Source: Nereocystis luetkeana
Lineage: Eukaryota > Sar > Phaeophyceae > Laminariales > Laminariaceae
Assembly (NCBI GenBank): GCA_031213475.1
Contig: JARUPZ010000009.1
Location: 11,007,601-11,071,600, forward strand
Reading direction: 5' to 3'
Length of the DNA stretch: 64,000 nt
The first letter of the stretch is position 1. Every line of letters starts with the position of its first letter. Below are positions 37,401 through 49,400 of this stretch, one piece after another. The position numbers were made by a program, and so were the translations under genes. The notes below the pieces were generated by a model. The model made no database searches and was not told the origin of the DNA. It saw nothing but the letters and a program-made list of their open reading frames with translations.

Positions 37401-40400
37401 CCGCACAAGACCAACTAACTATCATTCCCACATTAGGCCCGTAGTGTGTTGCCTGTCAATCGGTTGACGCTACCTGTCCGCCGCGCATGGTTCGCCTTAG
37501 CAACCGCTGCACTCCGAACCTCAAAAATATCCCGTACATCGCCGGCGGGGACCATCGCTGAGCGCATTCAATCGACTCCTTACCACAGTTGTCCAGGTTA
37601 TCGGTGCACGTTCCGCTTGGGCAGCAGTAGGGATACTCTGGATCCGCGCAAGGCTGACCATCTTCGCAACCTGTCGTAAACAAGACGCGACAACGTTTCG
37701 GGAACGCCAGTCGACGATAGACCACAGAATAAATGCGGATGGGATGGCAGAACATAGAGTTTGTAGTGGAGAGTATTTTCAACAACCCCCATAGACTTGA
37801 CATTATTTAACGAAGTCGATATATTGGGAATGTTTTCGCCACAACGCGCGAAATATCTCTGTCGATCGAAAGTTCCCATGGGTGAATGCGATGGTGAACA
37901 TATTCTGATTTACCATAAGTCGACCTTCCCGGAACGTTTGGCCCTTTTTACGCGAACATGGGGCTCCTATTTTGAACAGTGTTGATCTTTATATCAACCA
38001 GTTTCTTTTTCGAAACCGTTCCGGCGGTCTGCGGGTTAGGAATGTCGAATTGACACATGCAACCGGGTTCTCTTATCAAGAAGCAACACTCTAGTGGTGC
38101 TGTTAGACATGATATTGTTTCAACCCATGCCGGTATCAAAGAAGCAATACAATATTCTCAAGTACGCCGTTTCCTCTCTCGCTGGAGTCAGTAGTCGCCC
38201 AAAGACAATGGCGCTCATACGAACTGTTAGGTTCGACGCTCAGTATACCTAACCTGTCACGATTTTGTGAAAGAAGGAAAGTATCGCGTTGTACCGTTGA
38301 CACCGTCCCACGAAGCTCTCGTGTTCACTAACGTACTGCGATAAGAAAAAATGAAAGCATGCGGTACCGACTGCAGACAAACAAGTCCACCACTATTGGC
38401 TCAACTCGCACACAGAACAGTCATACGTCTACAAACTATATCGCGTATATAGGCACACGTCAGGAAACATTGGGGCAGCAAAAATAGCGGAAGCATCTAC
38501 CGTTGTAAACGTATTGTGTTTATACTCGAACCCTGCCACCGCCATCAAACGTCCTACGTCGTGTCCGTGTAGTGTCGGACATCGACATTTCACACAGGCT
38601 CAATTTGTTTCATTCGCCCTAACTATGTGCATGATCGTTTTCTTGCGGAATTATAACATAGAGGCAGAGTAACCAATTCATTCTTTGGGCGACATCTCCT
38701 CTTCACTCTACCAAACTAATTCGTAGTACTGAGCGTTCAGAAAGTTTCTTTTTGGCAACGTTCATCTCGAAGAGAAAATATTGCCAAGGGCAATTTTCGA
38801 ATTCACGTACGCAGGCACCACACTGCAGTCCAAACGTAGCCCCTCCACCGTAACACCGGCCCCGATGACGGGCTTGTAGGCGACATACCCTGTCGCTACT
38901 ACCGACTAAAGACCCGTTCTTCGTCGTCTACTGATACACTTCTCTTCACCACAGAGGACGAGATCATGCGCACATCCTCCGCTCGGACAGCAGAATGTAT
39001 ACTCTGGGTCTGTGCAGTGGTCGTCTTCGTCGCATTCTGTCGCAGACGGCGAGTCAGTAGACAACCCGGCGGGACGAGCAATGGACGCGTAGCCACACTC
39101 ATTATCTGCACCCAACGATCTGGGTAAATATATCAAACGCTGATAGCTATTGTGTTGTACTAGGTTCAGCCGTCGTCTGTGAAGATACTCGTCGCCCTAT
39201 CAAAACGGAACCGTCGACCCAGCCACGTCCAATAATAGGCCTGCAGCGAATTGTGTCCCCACTTCGCATGTATGTGGCGAGACCTTTGAGTCTAGCTATT
39301 GACCATTCCGCAAACTTTCGCCCCTCCGACTATATCACTTCACGTTCTAAACATATATAGCAGCAGGGAATATAAACACCTGTAAATGACCTCAACCAGT
39401 CATGGCCTTTCACCACGGTACACGTTGCCGGAACTTCGACCAATCGTTTCGCACTGACTGGAATACGAAACCGAAGTGGACGCCCACTCTCTGTGTACCG
39501 GATAGTGTTGAACACGATTCGCTCGGAAAATGGCCCAAGTAGCTGTGTCTCGCGGTTGGCATACGTAGTTTCTCCAAAGTCGGTTTTTATTTGCGGTATA
39601 GTGTGGTATGCATGACCTCGAGCGAGGAGCCTCAATATAATTAGATGCACCGGTTACCGTACAATACGTCAACTCGGGTACGAAAACAATGTTCTGTTGC
39701 CTGCCTATCTTAGTTTGTTCATCGAAACGCCTGGGCCAGCGCTTTCCGTCGCCCGTATCATCGAGCGGATGGTCCCGAATATGACGTTGGTGGTGCTCAC
39801 GATATGACACTATCCGTTTTACTTCAAAGCATATCAATTGTGTTTGCCGCCTTGTTGTTCCACGCACTCAACATCGCAGGATGCCTGGGCATGGAGGTTT
39901 GAGGAACGTGTTAGTGTGCCTGCGTATGCCTACGCATGAGGCGTGTGTGCGCGTTTACTGGTTAAAGACGTGAGCATCAAAACCGTGAGCGTTCTTCGAT
40001 TTCGATGAGTTAGTATCAAATGATTGGAGACTGTGCCGCACACATTTGGAGTTGTGCCAAGACTCGTGTGATAGTTGGACGTATCCCTTCGTTGGGCCAC
40101 TGGTTCCAGGTTGAACGGACTTGCCTTTTCAACGTCAAATCCCACTATATGGGCTGGTCGACGCTATGAAACAAGAACGGTACGACACGAGTCAATCGCT
40201 ATATTGGATTATTAACTACTACTGCAGTTTTCCTGCGGCTGGGGCAACCTACAACATGGACTCCCAAACTCACCACACAAGTCTAGCTCGTTCACGCAGC
40301 TTCCGTTTGGGCAGCAGACAGTCTGTTCGGGGCATTGTACGTCTTCTTCGCACTCCCCTGTTGTAGGCGAAAATCGCGCAAGGCATGTGGACGCAGTGCA

Positions 40401-43400
40401 TCATGCTATACATTGATAGTTCGGGCGATATATCTGGCTTGACGTCGTTCGGGCAGCTTCCGTTCAGGCAGAAGAATATATACTCGGAGCATACTAAGTC
40501 TTCTTCGCATTCCTGTGTTGACGTAAATTGCGCGATACATGTGACCGCAATGCATCAGGCAATAAAATGATACGTCGGGTGATCGTTCTCGTTGAACGTT
40601 TGGACGACAAGGTGTGGCGATCCTAACGGAAGTGATGTGACCAATATCCGCGGACGTTCGCTGAATAGACTTGTAGCGATATGCACCATGCCTGCGTGTG
40701 GTAGTCGCGACTACTGCACTGAGGTATATCAATGCCAATCGCATCGTTATTTTCCCCACGATTTCCATTTTCTTCGACTGCGATGGTACCCTACTTTCTT
40801 TACTCGAGTATGTTTTTGTAGCCATATCCGTTTTAAGTTTGCGATATTGATTAGTTCTGCGGTCTGGATAGCAGGCACAGTCTAGAACTATTTTTTGTTC
40901 TTATTGTTTTATTTACCGCACAGTTGACTTTTGCAAACCCGTACGTTCACGTCAACGTTGCGTGCTGTACACGACCAAGCACTACAACGCCACAACGTGG
41001 TCATTCCCACAGGCATGGTCGAAATGTCGGCTGGTCCACACAGTTTTGTGCTTCCTCGGAGTATAACCCTAGGGTGTGGTGTATCACACCAACGACCCCG
41101 TTCCGGGAGAAATATCTAAACGTCTTTGTTTGGGCAGCCCACTATTTATACGAACCTGACCCCTATGTAAACTTAACTTTTGATCAACTCTAGATAACAC
41201 CGAAACGCGTTTTGGGGAAGAATAGAAACATATCGAACACTTGATGAAAAAACACATCTCATGGCGTAGGCCAGTAGCGAAAATGAGTAGCAAAACGAGG
41301 CAACGTTCGGCCATTTATAGGTTTTAAAGTCTAATGATTGATGAATACAAACAGGAGAATGATATAGCTTTAGGGTGGAACCTGTCAACCACGTTGCTCG
41401 TTAACGGTGACATTTTTTTAATATGTTGTCGTCGTCTACAAATAATTTTGGCGACCTATCATACTGGCCCGTTGCCGAAAGTTTCCCACGCGTGAGGAAG
41501 TGGACCACTGGACTCCATAGCCGATGCTCCAAATATCCCTGTGGGTCTTCCCCGAGTTAACTGTACACTCTCCAGGGTTACAAGATGGTATTGGTTTTAA
41601 CTCACCCGATTATATCCGGCGTTTTCGAGAGGGCTGCAGTTGAGGATACCCAACTATACGACGAGGAAATATACTATGCCTACCCTTGAAAACGTAGGCT
41701 GGATGAGCGTCAACCTGGCGGGAACGTATATAGCACGCTCAGTGAACAATATATTGGAATAGGTATGAATGGAACGTAGTGAATAACCCACGTGTCAATT
41801 CAGAACAACGGGCCAATCGGCAAGCGAAGCACCGCCTTCACTCGAAATGATCTTCGACCAAAACGAGCCACCCTTATGGTAGCACACGATTCAACAGCCA
41901 CCCTGTTCCTTCGACATTCACTGTAGTAGTGGGTTCAATTTTTTCTTTCGCACACAAGTTGACGTCGGGGAGACACGTTCCATCGTGGCAGCCTTCTGTG
42001 CCGTCATGGTAGTAGGTATCATCCGCACACCCCGTGGCTGGTGGTATGGGCGAGGAGTAATAAAACGTCAAACGACGCGAACACACACCATATATGCTCA
42101 TCTGCATTGTCGATCCGAACGGAAAGGAAAACACTGAGAGTGCACTATTTTCATCGTGAACCACGTGCTCCGGACAAAACGTTTTACCCGAACAATATAT
42201 GGCTCTTTTGAGTAGTTGCTCCGTACTATGACATATTTGGTCGGTAAATGTGTTGGTATTCTGCGGGTTAAGAACATCCAATTACAACATCACAATGCAT
42301 TGGATTCCGAAGAACATACGTGCTGCTCATAGTTCAGAGGGATGTTCTCACGTCGTTTAACACGAACCCTTTGATCTGGTAGTACCCTTAATGTACCATT
42401 GGAATATAGGATGGTCTGCGGCAGGTATCAAGAAATCAACAGGGAACACGGGCATAGTGCGTTGATTTGTCTCTTCCACATTCGCTGGTCTCTTCCTGGA
42501 TTGGCCAAACCAACCGTCGTCAATCACTACTGATACTGTAATTCGAAACACAACTGGTCAAAGAAGGAACGCGAAAGAAAGCATTCAAGGATGAAATTCC
42601 CACTTCAGCCCAACTGCGAAATAAATGTTGGCTCAACTTACACCGACGAACGTGTGACCTCTGTTACTTCACCAGCCACATAGTACGGTTTTCATATCGT
42701 GGGGGCATGTTATTTCGGGCCATCCGCATTGAACGCCGTTCGAACGACTCAGTCGACGCCTCCTGCTGTCGGTACCGACCGAACACACGTCGGCCACCGA
42801 CTACCCACGGAACGCTGCTCATCACGGAGAAACACGTCGTGAGCACATTCTCCGGTCGGCAAGCAAAAAGTAAACATAGAACCGATGCAGTGCTGGTATT
42901 CGCCGCATACCACGGTAGACGGTGAGTGGACCCAAGTATCAAATATATGCGAACTTGGAACAACATGGCACGACTGGAATTCGTGTCACCGGAAAAATAT
43001 TTAGACTCCGTTCGTTCGTGTTCAATTTTTTGTGTTGCACTCGTTGTAATAGAATTTGACGGCATGTAAAAATCAACCCGTGCAAAGCATAGGAATTAGC
43101 CTGGCGCCCAGTTTATCGCCACGACATACGTATTTTGGGCCTTGAGTACAATCATCGATCGGTCTATAACATTTTGTCCCTCGACTCTTCACACGTCATG
43201 CACAAGGATGGGATAACACCACGGTACCCTCAATATCCCTCCGTTTGACTTCAATAAAGGCATTTTTGTTGTGGTTTTCATGACATAAGTCGTGGGCGTT
43301 GGCGAGCATTCAGTTCACACGGGCACGGCCGCTAAAATAATGGAACTCCAAAGTACATGTACGGCTGCAGCTTGAGGCAAAAGAAAACAGGCCGTCCATG

Positions 43401-46400
43401 CGATTAATAGGGGCTGCATGTGTATACGTATACAAGTCAAGAGCCGCTCCAAGTTCAGATGCTACCGCTATGGCAGGCAAGGGTCGTCTACACCACATAG
43501 AACTACTCCGTCGATGCCAACACGGTAATAATATGAACGGTAACGACTTGCGCCGGACGTTCTGAAGGTGGCCGGTTGAACAAGAGGCGAGCCGTGCACA
43601 TGGCTCGGTTAGAAAAATAATGGTTTGGTACCGTTTACCTTTGACAGGGTGCGAATCTGAGGAAAATCAGGCGTGGATGATAATTGTTCTGCAAGCGGTT
43701 TGTTGCTGAACATGTGGTGTGCACACAGCTTGGATTCTAGAGGTTTCGGTGCTTATAACCAGCGTGCAAAAAATGAAGGCCGCGTGAAAACAGCTTACCG
43801 TTCTAAGAAAGACCATGTCCCCACGAAAGCCGCGACTTCTGTATAGTTGAAGTATACCGGTAGACAATGAAGACACTATCGCAGCGCGGGTCGACAGTGT
43901 GTGTGTATACAACCCGTGCGTCACGACCATGTCGGGAAAATGGATTGTACCTTATCGTCAATGCGTCTGTGACAATCAATCGCATAGCAGCTTTTCCTTA
44001 GCTATGCGTTGGGGTAGACCTATAGCCAATGAAGGCAATCTCGAAGTATGGGGTACATAAGCCGCGCGTCATGGCTATATCGCGCGAAGGATTTTTACCT
44101 GATCATCAACGTGTCTGTGGGGATCGATCGTCGAGCAGTGTTTCAGCTACTATTGACAAAATTCAACTTTGTAACTACTTCTTAGCGCACATGTATGAGC
44201 CACCAATACAGTTCGTTTCCATCTGGCCAGCCTGCCGTTCCACCAGGGGAAAAAATCATGTTCCCGCATTTCGTGCTCCACGTTAAACGTAACAATGCTG
44301 TGAATGTCAGCCGTTGCATTATATATGACGCGATACGCACGTGTCAGTTACGGTAACATTTATGTATAAATATATTCATTTACACAACATAATACCTCCA
44401 CACATGGGCTGACTAAATGCAAAAACAATCAATTGTGAACACATCCTATACTAAAAGTGACGAAATGGTTGTCTACTCAGTACACTCGTCTCGCGGCTGA
44501 GGGCGAGTGACACGGAGAGGCTACAGCACCCGCCGTTTTGGCGCCTTGGTTTCGTTCAGTGGTTCGGTTTGGGGAAGAACTGCATCATAAACCACGGCTT
44601 ACCGCCGGTTCGTCCTCGGGTCACTGAGTTAATCCTGGAACTAGCTTACGACCGGCAGCAAGCGAAGGGCTAGTAGCCGTGCCGTCGTCTCTCTACGAGT
44701 ATGAGGGCAGTGTGAGTAAACTTTAACCCTGATTAAATCAATGTATGTCGGGATAATACCGAAATGAAACGCTCCCGAATATCATCTCCGTCGCACTGCA
44801 GCAAAATTTGGAATTTCTTCAGCGTATGCACAAGATTTGGAACAACTAGCTAACGCCGTCCTATGGCGCCGCCGCCCGTATGTATCGGTTCACGAACTCA
44901 TTTTCGACCTTTTCGTCATTGGTCCACGAACCACCGTCCGAGCCGGAAACATGTGTTCGTGATTGACAATGTCGGGGAGATGTCCTCTCTGTCCTCGAAA
45001 TAGGGGCCTTTTACAGTTATTCGCCGTTGACAAGTATGACCACCAAGTAAAACTTTTGCAGGTTGACTCCAGCAGTGTGTGGTACGGTATATGTATATCT
45101 GTGGATTGGATTGTTTGGGTTCCATGCTCTCGGACTGTTCACTGGTAACTTTGATATATGTCTTACGGCTGTGGATGGTTTTGTTCTACACCAAATGCGC
45201 ACAATGCTCTGATCAAACCGAGTGGGCACTCAACTGGTCTGGCCAAGATTTTCGTTTCCGGTATCGATATCGTTCGCGTAGAGGAGCTACAGAGATCGAG
45301 ATTGGGACGCCTCACAGCGGCCATACGGCAAATTTCATTATCCAAAGTTGAACTGGGAACCCTCGTCTTGATACGAGTGCAAAGTACTGCAGGGTTTCTG
45401 CGAGAGGGTTGGAGGGGGGTTAGATAGTCAAGACTAGCTCTCCACGCCGGTTGAGGTTCGCTGTGTGCTTCGCGTCAATGGTTCGACGCGATGTGCCGTC
45501 CGTACATTGCTTTACACGTCAACCGCTGCTGTACGTACTTCGAACCTGGCATTAATACCGTGCTTATCATCACAGAGCGTACTAAATGGGATTCTTACCA
45601 CACTCCTGGGGATTGTCGGTGCAGATTCCACTCGGGCAGCAATAGGGATAGTTGGGATCAGCGCAAGGCTGGCCCTTTTCGCACCCTGCCGTAGACAAGG
45701 CGCGAGAGCGTTCGGAGAACTTCAGTCGACGAAGACCACGGGAATTCTGGAGGTGGAAAGACAAAACCTACACAGTTTGATGAAAATTCGATATTCATCG
45801 CCCATCGAAGGGAGGCTCTGTTAACGAGTCCTCGTATTGTTAACGCTTACGTCCACAACGTGAAATGTCTCTCTCGACCGAAGTTTGCCTACTATTAAAT
45901 ACAACTTCCTATATAGCCCATACGCCGACCGTTCCCGCAACGCTAGTGCATTTTACCTCAGAACGCGGTTCCCGTTTCGAACAGTACATAAATTATTGTA
46001 TACCGCTTCATCTTATGAGCTCCCTTCCGTCGACAGGCGCGTGAAAAGCGTATAATTACCACATGCAAGAGGCTTCATTTCCCGAGAAGCACCACCCTAG
46101 TGAGACTATTCCGCTTGGCTCTGCTTTCGTCGCGTTTCATGAAAAAAAGACGTGTTTTTTCTTCTAACTGCCGTCGCCCTCATCGCAGAACCAAACCGTC
46201 GCTTGAAAACATTTATTTGCGAACATACATGCGGTCATATCTGAGGTTAGTGTTAGCTTCCATTGTTGGTGCCTCTCGGTTATTTATGTACATTGAACAT
46301 CAAGTCGCGGCTCGACGTTGATGCCGCACCACGAACTTCCATTGGCCCAAAGCGAGCGCGCAAAAATACATGAAAACGTGCTTCCTCCACCGGAGGCAAA

Positions 46401-49400
46401 CCGTCAACATGTGTTGGCTTTATTCGCACATACATATAATAATCTAAATACTGCAAACTACGCCGACGACATGATGTTTTTCAGGATGATCAGGGTAGAG
46501 TAAGAACCGCAAAATCTACTGTTGTTGGTACAAGTTGATCATGTGTGCGTCGATGGTGTCACGCGTTTCGAACGTCGTACACGTGTCCATGTATTGCCAG
46601 AGACAAACTATGTACACTATGTTGACCCCTTGATAGGCTATTATTGTCATCCACCCCTACTTTTGAATTTGTTTTCTATTGATCCTTTATCAGAACATAA
46701 AGGGATGGCAACTATTTCCGTATCTAGCAATACCTCTGATATATCTATATTTCCAGTCTTCCTTTTTTGCTATTTTTGTTCTCGCGATGCGTATATCCAA
46801 CTTAATACTGGCCAGACCAATTATATATCTGAGTAGAGAGGGACTTGCCCTCTGGGCGAAAGCACGGTAGTGATATAAAGTGTAGCCCCTGTGGCTTGTC
46901 TTCTGGTCGACAACGCTTGCAGTCGCTACTGAGAAAACTGCGCTGTTGTTGTCCACCATAAATAACGCCGTTTCTCACCACAGAGGACAAGGTCATGCGC
47001 GCACCCCCCGCTTGGACAGCAGAATGTATAGGATGGATCAGTGCAGTGCTCGTCTTCGTCGCATTCTGTCGCAGACGGCAAGCAAGGGAAAGAAACAGAT
47101 AAAAGCAGCGTACGCGGAGACACAAGCCTTGTCTTTAAATATACATACATGAGGATATTGCTAGCGAACGCTGGTCGGTAGATACATTATTTTATGCGTT
47201 TGCGACCCTTCATCGGTAACGTCATTCTTATCAAAAGTAACAACAGGTAAACGTCGACCCTATAAACTCCAAAAAATGTCCTGGACCGAATCTGTTTGTC
47301 CCCCCGGATGTGATAAGGGGTTGGATTCCAACATCGACCGGTCTGTAGCCTTTCGCCCCGTTGACATTATCATATCAGTCAACGAAGTAGAATATAGGCA
47401 CGGATTACACAACAACACCCGTATATATATATATATGGCTTCAGCTAATCGCGGGCTTAATATCTAGGCAAGCGTTGCTAGATAGATGCTGAACTATTTT
47501 TTGGCGCTGGCGGGTAGGCTGAATCAAGGTAGACGTCGACTGTTTGTGCACAGGATAGCTGGTTTCATAATTCGCCTTGAATATGACCCATTCGACTGTG
47601 GTTGACGTGCACCCTTTATCACCCTTGGATGCTAGGTGCCGTATGTGACGGCAAAGGCGCGCCACGATAGACTTTCACCCAAGTCTTTATGAGGTTTCTG
47701 TGTCCCGCGAAGGTAAAACGCTAAATCCAACGGGGACACAAAATTTAAAAACGACTGGTTATTGGTTCCGTGGAACACGGACCATAGGAATATCATAGAT
47801 ATCTCAACAAACAAACCGTGGTGGTGTAACTCCTTCACCCGATAAGGACGCCGTGGTGGCTGAGAACGTTGTAGTATTCAAAAGGGATGCCTCTATCGCA
47901 GATCGCCGCGGTAAAAATCTCCTCAAGAGACGATCCTCCCGAACACTACGTCCTTCTTCCACCGAATCATGTGTCTCCTAGGGTACTCGAATATTGGGGT
48001 CCTCCGATATATATATAGCAGTATGTTCGGCAAAATACCCCGCGTGGGCATTGTACGTAGACAGCGATGACCAACAGATGCCAGAAAATCAGGCTTGGTC
48101 GGTGCCTACCATCTGAAAACATTTAGAATGTCATGCCTTTATGGTTCCATCTTGTTGAGCCACGGACGGAACACCGGAAGAGGTTATAGTACGGAGGGTT
48201 AGTCCGGCGGATTTTTTTATTTTTGTCATGCTTGTGGTGTGTGTGAGCGTTTACAAGCTTCAAGTGTATATATAATATCTGGAACTTGAGCGTTATTGGC
48301 CTTCCGGAAGGTAGATCCAATGTGGAAAAAATTGGAAACAGGGTCAAAGCTATTTCAAGTAGTACCAAGACCCCTGTTATCTGTGGAGGTACATCTTGCG
48401 TAAGGCTACCGATGCTAGGCTTAACGGACGCCGCTTTCCATGGGTCATCTCCCACCTTGTGTACCAAAAGTCCGGTTGACAGTATTATACTCTACACAAA
48501 CAACACGACTCGGCCACTATAAATGATTGTACCCTATTTATTGTCCCAGCCCCCGATGCTACCTTCTTCACCATGGTGTCCGGAAAACCCTACTCACCAC
48601 ACAAGTCTAGCTCGTTAACGCAGCTTCCGTTCGGGCAGCAGACGGTCTCCTCGGGGCATTGTACATCATCTTCGCACCCCCCTGATAATAACGCGAAACC
48701 ACGTCAGACATGTATGTCCACGGAGCAAATCAAACCATAAAGTGGTTGGTTGGGCATCATTTCTCTGACCCTTGAGCTTCCAGCATCAATATGTGACTAT
48801 CCCATTAAAAGTGCCTCAGCTAGTCCCCGCTTACGTTCGCCTGCTGCTGGGCTTGCCGCGATATGTATCAAGCGTGCATGTTGTACTCGCAGCTACTTGA
48901 CTGTAATACAGCAACGTCACACGCAGCGACTTTTCCCAACCTTTCCTGCGCGTCACTATTCAAATGTTTTTGGTACCATACTACTTCGGACTACAGTAGT
49001 GGCGTTTTACGTAGCCATATCCTTTTCCGAAAATTACTGTGGTTGTCTACAGGTTCGACAGCAGGCACAATTCCCAATGTTTACTACACAGTGCTCTTTC
49101 GCAGTAGCTTACGTCGCCGCCTTCGCTGCACATTGCTGACGTCAAAACACTAAATTTTTATACATGACTATTCACGCAGGCACGGTTTAGATGTCGTTAT
49201 GTCTCCCTGTTGTGTGATTTCGAAACAATCCAAAACACTGACGTGTGGCGTTGCACTCTAGCGCGTTCACTCACAATACCCGATTGATTTTTGGCCCTCC
49301 TATGGATATTCGGTCGGGCAACATATATTGTTGCAAAACTCGACACTCCTTTTCAGCGGAAATCAATGTGTCGCAAGTATACCTGAACAGTTGCTCATAC

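Larger units (their letters stand above)
36000..41200. repeat. segmental duplication, proximal block
   Basis: Intronic and exonic sequence here aligns in order with 44000-49200. Examples: 36.46-36.62 with 44.52-44.69 kb (CCGCCGTTTTG), 37.24-37.36 with 45.27-45.36 kb (GAGGAG.TACAG, CGCCTCAC.GCGGCC), 40.68-40.88 with 48.85-49.08 kb (GTAGCCATATCC, GCAGGCACA). Introns are diverged, so the event is old, while exons are better conserved. Confidence 0.75.
44000..49200. repeat. segmental duplication, distal block
   Basis: Partner of 36000-41200, with exons F', M, N, O standing in the same order as F, G, H, I. Offsets grow slightly from about 8.0 to 8.3 kb, showing later indels in the introns. Confidence 0.75.

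Noticed and set aside
38440-38500. Another decayed cysteine module (reads RYFCCPN on the minus strand)
   Set aside because: Only a few residues match and the positional counterpart in the duplicated block shows nothing similar; too weak to list.
45230-45370. Plus-strand phrase GIDIVRVEEL resembling the start of holo-ACP synthases
   Set aside because: Only a few residues match, the duplicate at 37.24 kb does not keep the frame open, and the stretch aligns as an ordinary duplicated intron.
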